Assembly: GCA_017617525.1 (NCBI GenBank) | Contig: JAFZWA010000020.1 | Coordinates: 1 to 51,755 of the forward strand | DNA: 51,755 nucleotides | Origin: Clostridiales bacterium | GTDB taxonomy: Bacteria > Bacillota > Clostridia > Saccharofermentanales > Saccharofermentanaceae | Reading direction: 5' to 3' | Shown here: piece by piece, positions 42,461 through 51,707 of the stretch | Position numbering within the stretch: the stretch's first letter is position 1 | Layout: each line of letters begins with the position of its first letter | Made by a program: the position numbers and the translations under genes | Notes under the pieces: model-generated | The model's database searches: none | What the model was told of the DNA's origin: nothing | What the model saw: the letters and a program-made list of their open reading frames with translations, nothing else

Positions 42461-43540
42461 ATGAAAAAGCATCTTTCTATTTTTGCAGTTGTGATGGCAT
42501 CGGCAATGTGCCTTTCCGGCTGCGGCAGTTCCAAAAAGAATAATGATAAGAAACTCTCGATCGTAACGACGATCTTCCCGGAATATGACTGGGTCATGAA
42601 TATCCTCGGCGACAAAAAGGATAATGCCGACGTGACCATGCTCCTCGATAACGGTGTGGATCTTCACAGCTACCAGCCGACCGCGGACGACATCGTAAAG
42701 ATCAAGACCTGCGACATGTTCATCTATGTCGGCGGTGAGTCCGACGAGTGGGTCGAGGACGTCCTCGAGACCGCGGATAACAAGGACATGGTCGTCATCA
42801 ACCTTCTGGAAGGACTCGGCGATCAGGTAAAAGAGGAAGAACTCATTGAGGGCATGCAGGGCGAAGAACATGACCACGAGCATGATGACCATGAAGACCA
42901 CGATGACCACGACGAAGAAGACCATGATCACGACGAGCATGAGGAAGATCATGACGAGGATCATGACCACGAACATGAGCACCATCACGAAGAGGGCGAA
43001 GTCGAATACGACGAGCACGTATGGCTGTCCCTGAAAAACGCCAGTATCCTCGTAGATAAGATCTCCGGAAAGCTCCAGACCCTCGACGCGACAAACGCCG
43101 ATACATATGAGAAGAACGCGAAGGCCTATATAGAGAAGCTCAACGCGCTCGACAAGGAGTACGAAGAGGCCGTAGCAGCGGGCTCCGTCAAGACACTTCT
43201 TTTCGGTGACCGTTTCCCGTTCAGATATCTGGTCGATGACTACGGTCTTGACTACTACGCCGCGTTTATCGGCTGCTCCGCCGAGACGGAAGCAAGCTTT
43301 GAGACGATCGCTTTTCTTTCACAGAAGACCGATGAACTTAACCTTCACACGATCCTGACGATCGAAGGCTCCGACCAGAAGATCGCCAAGACCATCGTGG
43401 AGAATACCACTTCCAAGGACCAGCAGATACTGATCCTGGATTCCATGCAGTCCGTCACATCAAAGGACGTCAAGGACGGCGCGAACTACTACTCCGTCAT
43501 GGAGAAGAACCTCGAAGTTTTAAAAGAAGCCTTAAAGTAA
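42461..43540 (+). CDS. znuA: Zinc ABC transporter substrate-binding lipoprotein
   Basis: A 359-residue lipoprotein (ZnuA/AdcA type) with a lipobox MCLSGCG at residues 21-27. It has the first His in GVDLHSYQPTADD, a His/Asp/Glu-rich loop at about residues 137-176, and the second His in DEHVWLS. Where the third His usually lies, this protein has FGDRFPFRYL, with Asp in place of His; TIEGSDQK near the end may supply another ligand. It delivers zinc to the ZnuBC permease. It starts after GGAGGTGGATGTGA. Confidence 0.93.
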   Translation: MKKHLSIFAVVMASAMCLSGCGSSKKNNDKKLSIVTTIFPEYDWVMNILGDKKDNADVTMLLDNGVDLHSYQPTADDIVKIKTCDMFIYVGGESDEWVEDVLETADNKDMVVINLLEGLGDQVKEEELIEGMQGEEHDHEHDDHEDHDDHDEEDHDHDEHEEDHDEDHDHEHEHHHEEGEVEYDEHVWLSLKNASILVDKISGKLQTLDATNADTYEKNAKAYIEKLNALDKEYEEAVAAGSVKTLLFGDRFPFRYLVDDYGLDYYAAFIGCSAETEASFETIAFLSQKTDELNLHTILTIEGSDQKIAKTIVENTTSKDQQILILDSMQSVTSKDVKDGANYYSVMEKNLEVLKEALK

Positions 43541-43558
43541 GCAAAAAGGAGATGTGCT

Positions 43559-44269
43559 ATGCCATTACTTCAAGCAGAAGATCTGATCCTCGGGTATAAC
43601 TCCCACGTGATCGTCGACCGCCTTAATTTCAAAGTCGAAAAAGGCGACTATCTATGTATCGTAGGAAATAACGGCTCGGGCAAAACGACGCTGATGCGAA
43701 CGATCCTGGGTCTTCAGGATCCGCTCGGCGGAAAGATTCTTTTCGGTGATGGCTTAAAGAAAAACGAGATCGGCTATCTCCCGCAGCAAAATGAGATCCA
43801 GAAGGATTTCCCGGCATCCGTGGAAGAGATCGTTCTTTCCGGGTGCCAGGGCCGCTGCGGCCTTCGTCCTTTCTATTCTTCCGCGGAAAAAGCACTTGCC
43901 CGGGAGAACATGACGAAGATGGGGATCGAGCACCTCAGTAAGAAGAGTTTCTTTCGGATCTCCGGAGGACAGAAACAGCGAGTGCTTTTGGCACGAGCGC
44001 TTTGCGCGACGAGAAAAGTCCTGCTTCTCGATGAACCCGTAAGTGGCCTTGATCCGCAGGGTACATCCGAGATGTATGAACTGATCGACTCTCTTCGAAA
44101 AGAAGGCGTCACGATCCTTATGATCTCCCATGACATCGATGCCGCGCTCACATACTCCAGCCACATACTACATATCGGCGCCGAAGTCTTCTTCGGAACG
44201 AAAGACGAATACCTAAAAAGCAGAGCAGGGAAGAAGTTCCTTCTAAGTAAAGATGAGGAAGACCAATGA
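43559..44269 (+). CDS. znuC: Zinc ABC transporter ATP-binding protein
   Basis: A 236-residue ABC ATPase. Walker A GNNGSGKTT, the Q-loop in YLPQQNEI, the signature ISGGQKQRVLLARAL, Walker B LLLDEPVSGLDP and the His switch ISHD are complete. The segment after the Q-loop is typical of metal transporters. It overlaps znuB (ATGA). Confidence 0.95.
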   Translation: MPLLQAEDLILGYNSHVIVDRLNFKVEKGDYLCIVGNNGSGKTTLMRTILGLQDPLGGKILFGDGLKKNEIGYLPQQNEIQKDFPASVEEIVLSGCQGRCGLRPFYSSAEKALARENMTKMGIEHLSKKSFFRISGGQKQRVLLARALCATRKVLLLDEPVSGLDPQGTSEMYELIDSLRKEGVTILMISHDIDAALTYSSHILHIGAEVFFGTKDEYLKSRAGKKFLLSKDEEDQ

Positions 44270-45105
44270 TCGATAAACTATATACCTACCTCCAATATCC
44301 GTTTGTACAGCGTGCTCTGATCGTCGGAGTTCTGATCGCGCTATGTTCCTCGCTCCTTGGGGTCACGCTTGTTTTAAAGCGGTTCTCGTTTATCGGAGAC
44401 GGTCTTTCCCATGTTGCCTTCGGCGCCATGTGTGTGGCGACAGTCGTTGGTGTTTCCAATAACATGCTGATCATCCTCCCGGTCACGATCCTAAGTGCCA
44501 TTTTCCTTCTTCGCGGCGGAAAGCACGTGAAGATAAAAGGCGATGCCGCCATCGCCATGATCTCTGTCGCCTCCATGGCATTCGGTTATTTGATCATGAC
44601 CGTCTGTTCTACCTCGTCGAATCTCACCGGAGACGTGTGCACCACGCTCTTCGGCTCGATGACGATCCTGACCTTGAGAGTTCGAAGCGTATGGATCTGT
44701 TTCATTCTTTCGATCCTCGTGATCACGGTATTCATCCTCTTTTACAACAAGATATTCGCCGTGACCTTTGACGAAGACTTCGCCGTATCCGCGGGCACGA
44801 ATGCCGATAGATACAATCTTCTTTTGGCGGTCGTGATTGCCGTCATTATCGTTCTTGCCATGAACCTCTGCGGATCACTTCTGGTATCGGCACTGATCAT
44901 ATTCCCGGCACTATCTGCCATGAGGATCTTTCACAGCTTTAAGTCGGTCACGATCTTTTCTGCGGTACTTTCCGTGATCTGCGCGTTCTCCGGCATGATC
45001 ATCTCGATCCTCACCGGAACCCCGGTAGGTTCCACGATCGTCGCCGTCGATACCGGCGCATTCCTTATTTGCTATCTCATCGGACTTATCGTAAGGAGGG
45101 ACTGA
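44266..45105 (+). CDS. znuB: Zinc ABC transporter permease
   Basis: A 279-residue permease of the ABC-3 family with about eight helices. LGVTLVLKRFSFIGDGLSHVAFG and the GTPVGSTIV-type C-terminal loop match ZnuB. It begins inside the znuC stop and ends three bases before the lipoprotein start. Confidence 0.94.
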   Translation: MIDKLYTYLQYPFVQRALIVGVLIALCSSLLGVTLVLKRFSFIGDGLSHVAFGAMCVATVVGVSNNMLIILPVTILSAIFLLRGGKHVKIKGDAAIAMISVASMAFGYLIMTVCSTSSNLTGDVCTTLFGSMTILTLRVRSVWICFILSILVITVFILFYNKIFAVTFDEDFAVSAGTNADRYNLLLAVVIAVIIVLAMNLCGSLLVSALIIFPALSAMRIFHSFKSVTIFSAVLSVICAFSGMIISILTGTPVGSTIVAVDTGAFLICYLIGLIVRRD

Positions 45106-45107
45106 CC

Positions 45108-45737
45108 ATGAAAAAAGAAACGAAGAAACTGATAAAGAGAAGAACAACTCCACTGATCGCAGCCACAACCTTGGCGCTCCTTCTTGCCACATCCGCCTGT
45201 GCCAAAAACAATACCGCGGGAAATCACGCCGCGGGAGGAAACAACAACGTCAACGCTGTCCTTCAGTCCGGAATCGAAGAAGAGGAAGGAAAGAAATCCG
45301 AGATCACGACCGTGTACTCCGAGCCTCCCTTCTCGATGCAGGATCCGACCACCACGCAGGACCCCAACCATTCCGAATCCTCAAGATCTGCGGACGGCAT
45401 CGATCTCGACCTGACGGAAATGTCCGCGACCATGGTCTACTCCGAAGTCCTCGGCATGGTCTATGAACCGGATTCCTACAGAGGTAAGGTCGTAAAGATG
45501 TCCGGCGACTTCTCGTACTACCAGGATGAACAGACCGGCAAATACTACTTCGCCTGTATCGTGAAGGACGCGACCGAATGCTGCGCCCAGGGCATTGAAT
45601 ACAGCCTCGAGGGAGACTATTCCTTCCCGGAGGATTACCCGGAACTCGGCGATCCCGTAACCGTTATCGGGACCTTCGATACGTACGAAGAAGGCGGCTA
45701 TATCTACATGTACCTGAAAAACGCATACTATGCCTGA
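45108..45737 (+). CDS. Lipoprotein at the end of the zinc operon
   Basis: A 209-residue lipoprotein with a basic N-terminus, hydrophobic helix and lipobox LLLATSAC. A Ser/Thr/Asn-rich linker is followed by a C-terminal domain of about 110 residues starting near residue 100 (YRGKVVKMSGDFSYYQD, CIVKDATECCAQGIEY), resembling the OB-like tail of YcgQ/TIGR03943 proteins found with metal permeases. Start ATG 45108 has AAGGAGGGACTGACC upstream, and an upstream in-frame codon inside znuB is rejected. The CC pair (TECCAQG) could bind metal. Confidence 0.75.
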   Translation: MKKETKKLIKRRTTPLIAATTLALLLATSACAKNNTAGNHAAGGNNNVNAVLQSGIEEEEGKKSEITTVYSEPPFSMQDPTTTQDPNHSESSRSADGIDLDLTEMSATMVYSEVLGMVYEPDSYRGKVVKMSGDFSYYQDEQTGKYYFACIVKDATECCAQGIEYSLEGDYSFPEDYPELGDPVTVIGTFDTYEEGGYIYMYLKNAYYA

Positions 45738-45759
45738 ACCCCGCCTAAAACATTTCTCC

Positions 45760-45788
45760 TTGAATTGCTTTCGTTAATAGGCGATAAT
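45760..45788 (+). promoter_or_regulatory. Promoter of the zinc-ribbon membrane-protein operon
   Basis: TTGAAT, 17-bp spacer and GATAAT. It precedes the ATG at 45827. Confidence 0.65.
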
Positions 45789-45826
45789 GGTATCAGATAT
45801 GTTTGATATATCTTGGAGGGGATTAT

Positions 45827-47170
45827 ATGTGGACTTGTCCTAAGTGCCATTTTGAGATGGACGATTCTTTCGCGGTATGCGAAAACTGCGGCGCGAATAT
45901 CGATGAATTACTGAAGGAAGAAGCAGAGCCTGAGAAAATGCCTGCGATTCCGACCACCCCGAGAAGGTCCACACCCAGACCGGCATCTGCTTCCACGCCG
46001 AAGCCGAGATCCACACCGAAGCCCCAGCCGAGATCTTCTGAAGGCGCTACTCCGGCCCCGAGAAAGGGAAGTACCCCGAGAGCCATTTCCAAAACAACAG
46101 ATGCTTCGGCCGGCGGTCCGAGGACCCCAAGACCGATCCGAAGAGGCAGCGCGCCGGGATCGAACGGTTCCGCGTCTGATGCTGATACTTCCGAATCCAC
46201 AGGCACAGGTCTTGGTTCCGGTAACTATTCCTCTTCGGACAATACCGAGAAGCTTGGCGGTTTCGGTTATTCTTCTTCCTCGGAAGGATCTTCCCTGAAC
46301 AGCCTGGGTTCCGGTGATTCCAATTTCAAGGATAACTCCACCTACGAAATGTATAATGAAGGCGAATCCGATACGGTACCGGCGATCTTAGGCGGAGCCG
46401 GAAGCTTTGAGCAGCCGAATACCGGCAGTTTCAAACCGCTTCCGCCGTTTGTTTCCGCTTTTGAAGCCGATCGTCCGTCTCCGTTCGCTCCGGCGAAAAA
46501 TACCCCGACATCAGGTGCTGCAGGAAAGTCATCCACTCCGACACCGGCTCCGAAGCCGCAGCCTCAGTCTTCTAGAGATTCGCATACGCTCCGCATGGAT
46601 CAGGGCGAGATCGCGACATCCTCGAAGGGCTGCCCGGTATGCGGAACGAGAGCACTTCTGAACGAAAAGAACTGCCGTAACTGCGGTTATCAGTTCAGTA
46701 ACAACAGTGTTTTCACAAGATTCGAAGAAAAGCACATCAACATCCTGGCGATCCTCGCCGCTATCGCCATGGCGGCATCGGTATTCGTCAGCTTCATTAC
46801 CTATACGCTTGATAACGCCTCGACGCTCGCGGAAGAGGTCCAGCATGTTGCCCTGATCAACAAGGTCGACGGCTATGCCTTCCTCCTTCTTGCCGCGCTG
46901 GCTCTGGTCTTCGGCTACTTCGGAAGAAATAAGCTGGTCGTAACTGTCGGAATCCTTTCCGTAATCGCCACAGTTGTCGAGGATTACTTCTTGTTCTACG
47001 ACATCACACAGGTCAAAAAGGGCGGACATATCGATAACGAACTCGGCTTCTATCTTTTGGCCGCGGGCGCGGCCCTGATCCTCATCGCGGGCATCTACGG
47101 CCTCGTTCAGGAAAAGAAGAAGAATGACCGTCTTACCGAACAGTTCAACGCCTCAGCCATGTACCGATGA
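45827..47170 (+). CDS. Zinc-ribbon membrane protein with low-complexity linker
   Basis: A 447-residue protein. It begins with the ribbon CPKCHFEMDDSFAVCENCG, has a Pro/Ser/Thr/Gly-rich linker of about 220 residues, then a second ribbon GCPVCGTRALLNEKNCRNCG and four membrane helices at the C-terminus (about 300-440). ATG 45827 follows GGAGGGG; the upstream TTG lies before the ribosome site. Function unknown. The architecture suggests a cytoplasmic face with zinc ribbons on a membrane anchor. It is coupled to the next gene. Confidence 0.85.
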   Translation: MWTCPKCHFEMDDSFAVCENCGANIDELLKEEAEPEKMPAIPTTPRRSTPRPASASTPKPRSTPKPQPRSSEGATPAPRKGSTPRAISKTTDASAGGPRTPRPIRRGSAPGSNGSASDADTSESTGTGLGSGNYSSSDNTEKLGGFGYSSSSEGSSLNSLGSGDSNFKDNSTYEMYNEGESDTVPAILGGAGSFEQPNTGSFKPLPPFVSAFEADRPSPFAPAKNTPTSGAAGKSSTPTPAPKPQPQSSRDSHTLRMDQGEIATSSKGCPVCGTRALLNEKNCRNCGYQFSNNSVFTRFEEKHINILAILAAIAMAASVFVSFITYTLDNASTLAEEVQHVALINKVDGYAFLLLAALALVFGYFGRNKLVVTVGILSVIATVVEDYFLFYDITQVKKGGHIDNELGFYLLAAGAALILIAGIYGLVQEKKKNDRLTEQFNASAMYR

Positions 47171-47391
47171 CGATCTTTCCTCGCAAAAAGCACCTGTCGA
47201 TCGCATTCGATCCTTCTAAAGAAGAGCCGGTGGTAAAGAAGAGTATCTGCACCGGTGAAGCCACCGTTGGCTTTGTCGATAAGAACACCGGTCGTTACCG
47301 TGATATTCGAAAAGTAACTTCCCCGGTCGAGATCGAAGCCTTCTGCGAAGAAGTCGGAATTGATCCCAAAACGATCCGAACTATCTACTGA
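47167..47391 (+). CDS. Small conserved hypothetical protein
   Basis: A 74-residue protein whose ATG overlaps the previous stop. It contains KKHLSIAFDPSKEEPVVKKS and ICTGEATVGFVDKNTGRYRD, a pattern I associate with a family of short clostridial proteins that databases often mislabel as aspartate dehydrogenase. No catalytic domain is visible. Together with the next gene it forms a small operon. Confidence 0.72.
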   Translation: MTIFPRKKHLSIAFDPSKEEPVVKKSICTGEATVGFVDKNTGRYRDIRKVTSPVEIEAFCEEVGIDPKTIRTIY

Positions 47392-47408
47392 AAAAAAGGA
47401 AAAATGCT

Positions 47409-48200
47409 ATGAATACCTTTATCGATGAAAGAGACGATAAACTTCTGGATCAGGACAGATACACGTTCTATGTTCTTCGAAGAGTCATGAAAAGAGAGTG
47501 CGAGCTCCTTCTTTCCGATCACGAAAGATTTATCCTGTGCTTTACTTCGCATCCTTATCCTGTTTGGATCTGGCTTCCTGACGATGCTTCGGAAGAAGAG
47601 ATGCAGAACGCGTATCAGATCGCTAAAGAGCACGGATTTCTGGATGGAAAGCATCACTTCAACATGAAATACGATCTCGCCGAGTATTTCATTAAGAGGG
47701 CAGAAGAAGAAGGATTAAAGCTTTCGATCACCATAAACATGTTTGCCTATGACTGCCCGAACCCGATCGAACCGAAAGAAAAGTGCGAAGGCTCGATCCA
47801 TCTCTGCACGATGGACGATCTGGACCAGCTTGTCACGTTCATGGATCTCTTCCACAGAGAAGTCGGTATCGACGGCAAGACTCTTAAAGAGTATAGGGAA
47901 GACGCGAAAGGCTGTATCGAAATGGGAACGATGTACTTCTGGAAGGACCCGGAAGGAAGATCTGTTGCGAGCTGCAGATACCATCCCGATGGAGGAACAG
48001 CCTCACTAAACATGGTATACACGCATTATGATCACCGCAGGAAGCACTATGCCGAAAACCTCGTATATCAGGTAACGATGCTTGCCATGAAAGCGGGATG
48101 TCTCCCGATGCTCTACACCGATGCCGACTACGTCGCCTCCAATGCCTGCTACGAAAAGATCGGCTATATCCTTAGAGGCAAGCTCTGCACGCTCGGTTGA
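47409..48200 (+). CDS. GNAT-family acetyltransferase
   Basis: A 263-residue protein. The second half (about 130-263) is a GNAT domain: IHLCTMDDLDQLVTF at its start, YFWKDPEGRSVASCRY, the HYDHRRKHYAENLVYQVTMLA acetyl-CoA helix and ACYEKIGY near the end. The N-terminal 125 residues form a second domain found in several clostridial GNAT proteins (SHPYPVWIWLPDD). The substrate is unknown. Its stop touches the convergent gene at 48201 without a gap. Confidence 0.85.
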   Translation: MNTFIDERDDKLLDQDRYTFYVLRRVMKRECELLLSDHERFILCFTSHPYPVWIWLPDDASEEEMQNAYQIAKEHGFLDGKHHFNMKYDLAEYFIKRAEEEGLKLSITINMFAYDCPNPIEPKEKCEGSIHLCTMDDLDQLVTFMDLFHREVGIDGKTLKEYREDAKGCIEMGTMYFWKDPEGRSVASCRYHPDGGTASLNMVYTHYDHRRKHYAENLVYQVTMLAMKAGCLPMLYTDADYVASNACYEKIGYILRGKLCTLG

Positions 48201-48692
48201 TCAGAAGAACTTTTCCGGGTGCCGTATCCTGCGTACGATGAAAATGACCAGGAATAGGATATATACGATCCAAACGATGGCTACGGTCTCCAGTCGCTGT
48301 TTCGCGACTTCCAAATGGTAGCAGTACTTATCGGGATAGTTTTCATAAAGTGCGTCCGGATTGTAATGGACCGTGATCGAATCGCCTTCGGAATACTTCG
48401 CGTCGCCCATGTATTTTCCGTAGTGACGGTCTCCGGAAAGTTCTAAAGAGTTCACTTTGAAATTGTAGGCGATCTCAGTGTCACCAGGATCATATACATA
48501 ACGTCCTAAGTGATATTCTTCTCTTTCCTCTCTGTTGTAAAAGTAGGTGACAGTACCTTTTGTGGTGGCCGTGCAGCGGGCTTTATACGCCTTGCCTTCC
48601 TTAAGATCCTGAAGCCCCGAAACCAGAAGCAAAATGCAGAAAAGTCCCAGCACGATGAACGTGATCCGAACGATAAGAAGATAATGTTTCAT
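48201..48692 (-). CDS. DUF3592-like membrane protein
   Basis: A 163-residue reverse-strand protein. It has a helix at the start (YLLIVRITFIVLGLFCILLLV) and near the end (VAIVWIVYILFLVIFIV), and between them a beta-rich outside domain with the EGDSITVHYNP motif common to DUF3592 proteins. ATG 48692 follows AGAAAGGGG; a TTG upstream gives no better site. Function unknown. Confidence 0.78.
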   Translation of the reverse strand: MKHYLLIVRITFIVLGLFCILLLVSGLQDLKEGKAYKARCTATTKGTVTYFYNREEREEYHLGRYVYDPGDTEIAYNFKVNSLELSGDRHYGKYMGDAKYSEGDSITVHYNPDALYENYPDKYCYHLEVAKQRLETVAIVWIVYILFLVIFIVRRIRHPEKFF

Positions 48693-48754
48693 GGCCAACC
48701 CCTTTCTGCTTCCGAAAAACCATCTCCATAGTATCACAAACACTACTCACATTC

Positions 48755-48990
48755 CGAACATACCATTCAGAATATTAAGCAGATTAATATCTCGAACGAA
48801 TGGTGAGAAATATGAATTCAATTAATAATCGAACATAACAGGGAAAATATTAAACAGCTTAATATTCCCGAACATAGCACGCGAAATATGAAATGGTTTA
48901 ATATCTCGAACATATCCATCAGAATATTAAGCAAATTCATATTTCAAAGCCTATGCTAAAATGGAAATGAAGCAAATTCATATTTTGAGG
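48755..48990. repeat. Array of about five 38-bp AT-rich palindromic repeats before the NUDIX gene
   Basis: CGAACA-type blocks (CGAACG in the second unit) start at 48755, 48793, 48830, 48869 and 48907 (steps of 38, 37, 39 and 38). Each is followed by an AT-rich palindrome of the type ATATTAA-GCAGA-TTAATAT. A final half-like copy, AAGCAAATTCATATTTTG, sits in the leader of the NUDIX gene. A possible promoter, TGC-TAAAAT, lies between the last two copies. One further unit occurs in the trp operon at 33049. Confidence 0.82.
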
Positions 48991-48997
48991 TTAGTGT

Positions 48998-49393
48998 ATG
49001 TGCCCGATTAAGACAGTTCATGTTGTTGCTGCGATCATCCGAAAAGGGGATAAGATCTTTGCGACTCAGCGCGGGTACGGCGACTTCAAAGACGGCTGGG
49101 AATTCCCGGGCGGAAAAGTCGAACCCGGCGAGACCCCGCAGGAAGCCCTCGTAAGAGAGATAAAAGAAGAACTCTCCGCAGATATCACTATCGGAGACCT
49201 TCTAACAACAGTCGAAACCGACTATCCCGACTTTCATCTCTCCATGGCCTGTTACTTCTGTGAACTCAAAGAGGACTCCGAAATGACCCTCCTCGAACAC
49301 AAAGCCGCCAAATGGTTAAGCCTCGACGAACTCGACACAGTAGACTGGCTTCCCGCTGATGTGGAAGTGGTAAACCTTCTATTATATGGGTAA
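48998..49393 (+). CDS. NUDIX hydrolase (MutT-like)
   Basis: A 131-residue NUDIX protein. The Nudix box GGKVEPGETPQEALVREIKEEL fits G-x5-E-x7-REVxEE-type spacing exactly. The start VHVVAAIIRKGDKIFATQRG and the WEFPGGK segment are typical of 8-oxo-dGTPase MutT. It would clean oxidised nucleotides. It begins after GAGGTTAGTGT and stands behind the repeat array. Confidence 0.9.
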   Translation: MCPIKTVHVVAAIIRKGDKIFATQRGYGDFKDGWEFPGGKVEPGETPQEALVREIKEELSADITIGDLLTTVETDYPDFHLSMACYFCELKEDSEMTLLEHKAAKWLSLDELDTVDWLPADVEVVNLLLYG

Positions 49394-49453
49394 AATGATA
49401 ATGAATTTGATTATAGACGACATTAAGCAAGATAAGCAGAAAGCGACATAAAG

Positions 49454-51592
49454 ATGGGTAAAAGTGAGAGATGCTTATATGAGAGCGATTTGAGGTCTTT
49501 TCTAACAAAGGATAAAATGGAAATCTTTGGCATACTTTGTGAAAAATACCATGGAGAGGCTCTTACAACAACCCGAGAAGCATGGTTAGCCGAAATCGAA
49601 ATCCTGCAAAATGCCTTGCTCCCTTGGATAGAAACTCAAGCTCGCATAGTATTTGAATACGATATTCCTAGATTGGGTAAGAGAATTGATGTTGTTCTTC
49701 TTTTAGAAGGAATAGTGTTTTGCCTTGAGTTTAAAGTGGGTGAATCGCGAAAGAACGAAAGTGATTTGGATCAGGTTCTTGATTATGCTCTGGATCTTAA
49801 AAACTTTCACAAGTTCAGCGAAGATAGAGTTATCGTTCCGATCTTAATTGCCACAAAGTATCCGAATTCATCTTCGTATATTCAGCCATCAGCATATGAT
49901 GATATGGTAGTTAATCCAATCATTTCAGGTGCCTATGGAATTACAATGCTTATTGTTTCGGTACTCAAGGAATATCCTAACGAGTCTCCTATTGACCAGA
50001 ACTGGATAATTAGCCCATACGCTCCGACTCCGACGATTATTGAGGCGGCAAGAACACTCTATGAAAGTCATTCTGTTGAAGACATTACCAGACATGAAGC
50101 AGATAAGGTATCAACGGATGCCACAATCGCATATATTCTGGAGGTGATTAAGCGAAGTAAATCAAACCGAGAGAAAAGCATCTGTTTTGTAACTGGAGTT
50201 CCTGGCGCAGGTAAGACACTAGTTGGTCTCGATGTTGCTGTAAAACAGACCTATCAAGGATCAGACAACCCCATTGATGATGAAGGTGCGGTATATCTCT
50301 CAGGTAATGGCCCTCTTGTGGCAGTCCTCAATGAAGCTCTAGCCAAGGATAACTACGCGAAATGCAGAGATAGAGGCGAGAGTAAGAAGCTCTCAGATTC
50401 TAGGCGTGAAGTTGGAAAGTTTATCCAGATTATCCACCGTTACAGAGATAACATGTTAGCAAAAATCAAGAATCCGGTTGAAAACGGTATTCTAGAGATT
50501 GATCCTGATAAGGCAGTAAAAATGATAGAATCGGGATATGGTGAAGTGGAACATGTCGCAATCTTCGATGAAGCTCAGCGATCGTGGACTCACAAGCGCC
50601 TTTCCGATTACCTGAAACGAGGCGGAACCTATGGAAATAAGTTGAAGGTTCCGAATTTTCCAATGTCCGAGGCTTCTTTCTTGATTTGGTCACTTGATCA
50701 GCGAGAGGACTGGGCAACGATTGTGTGCTTAGTTGGAGGTGGCCAGGAGATAAATACTGGTGAGGCTGGAATCTCGGAATGGATCTTGGCGCTAAACAAG
50801 ACGTTTACGCACTGGAAAGTGTACATTTCTCCGCAATTGACTGAACCAGAGTATGCAGAGGGAAAAGTAAATGAGCTTCTGAAAGAGAACGGGAATGTTA
50901 CCTATTCCAAAGATCTTCATCTCGGCGTCTCGCTGAGATCTTACAGAGCAGAAAAACTCTCGGCTTTTGTTCATGCACTGTTGGCTCTTGATGAGTCTGC
51001 TGAATCAATTTATGAAGAAATAAAGGATAACTACCCGATTGTGCTAACTCGAGATATGGAAAAAGCAAAGCGCTGGTTGCACGAAAAGGTGAGAGGGACA
51101 GAAAGAACAGGCGTGCTAATTACAAAGGAATCAGCACGATTTAAGCCTTTGGGTGTGCATGTCTTGCCATCAGATGATGATAATGCTGTCCATTGGTTCC
51201 TGGAAGATAAGAAAGATACACGATCTTCAAACTATCTTGAAGATGCTGCTACAGAAATCCAGGTTCAAGGTCTCGAATTAGACTATACTTGCGTGCTTTG
51301 GGATGCTGATATGCGCTATGAAGATGGTAAGTGGCATTTCTATAGATTCAACCGTCAGACACAGTGGATTGAGCAAAAGGCTGATAGCGAAAGCAAACAG
51401 GAATTGATGAAGTATATGCTCAATGCTTACCGTGTCCTTCTCACTCGCGCTAGAGCTGGAATGGTAATCTGCATTCCCGAAGGTAATTCCCATAAGACTG
51501 TGACTGGTTTTTGGGAGGATAGTACACGACTTCCGGAATATTATGACAGTACATATCAATACTTGGTGAGATTGGGACTCGAGACTATTTGA
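49454..51592 (+). CDS. Nuclease-helicase fusion with DUF2075 domain
   Basis: A 712-residue protein. The N-terminal domain has D79 in RIDVVLLLEG and E92-F-K94 in CLEFKVGES, a D-ExK layout of PD-(D/E)xK nucleases. The central and C-terminal part is a superfamily 1-like helicase (DUF2075, Schlafen-like) with Walker A GVPGAGKT (248-255), Walker B IFDEAQRSW (D372-E373) and a TRARAGMVICIPEG end. Codon usage is AT-rich and unlike the neighbours, so it was probably acquired. Similar proteins occur in phage-defence islands; a defence role here is inference. The start is ATG 49454. Confidence 0.82.
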   Translation: MGKSERCLYESDLRSFLTKDKMEIFGILCEKYHGEALTTTREAWLAEIEILQNALLPWIETQARIVFEYDIPRLGKRIDVVLLLEGIVFCLEFKVGESRKNESDLDQVLDYALDLKNFHKFSEDRVIVPILIATKYPNSSSYIQPSAYDDMVVNPIISGAYGITMLIVSVLKEYPNESPIDQNWIISPYAPTPTIIEAARTLYESHSVEDITRHEADKVSTDATIAYILEVIKRSKSNREKSICFVTGVPGAGKTLVGLDVAVKQTYQGSDNPIDDEGAVYLSGNGPLVAVLNEALAKDNYAKCRDRGESKKLSDSRREVGKFIQIIHRYRDNMLAKIKNPVENGILEIDPDKAVKMIESGYGEVEHVAIFDEAQRSWTHKRLSDYLKRGGTYGNKLKVPNFPMSEASFLIWSLDQREDWATIVCLVGGGQEINTGEAGISEWILALNKTFTHWKVYISPQLTEPEYAEGKVNELLKENGNVTYSKDLHLGVSLRSYRAEKLSAFVHALLALDESAESIYEEIKDNYPIVLTRDMEKAKRWLHEKVRGTERTGVLITKESARFKPLGVHVLPSDDDNAVHWFLEDKKDTRSSNYLEDAATEIQVQGLELDYTCVLWDADMRYEDGKWHFYRFNRQTQWIEQKADSESKQELMKYMLNAYRVLLTRARAGMVICIPEGNSHKTVTGFWEDSTRLPEYYDSTYQYLVRLGLETI

Positions 51593-51678
51593 GAAATTTC
51601 GTGGCGTTGAACAGACTTAAATGAAAAACTAAATTAGTGTTGGATTATTCTCGACTTGTAAACATTCGTAATTTGTGC

Positions 51679-51707
51679 TGTTACGGCGCTTAAAAAGGGG
51701 GTATAAT
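51679..51707 (+). promoter_or_regulatory. Possible promoter at the right edge
   Basis: TATAAT at 51702-51707; the -35 (TGTTAC) is poor. The 160 bases after the last gene hold no other feature that I can see. It would serve a gene beyond the window. Confidence 0.3.

Noticed and set aside
48755-48990. CRISPR array or insertion-sequence remnant
   Set aside because: The 38-bp units diverge along their length and lack unique spacers; no transposase is nearby.
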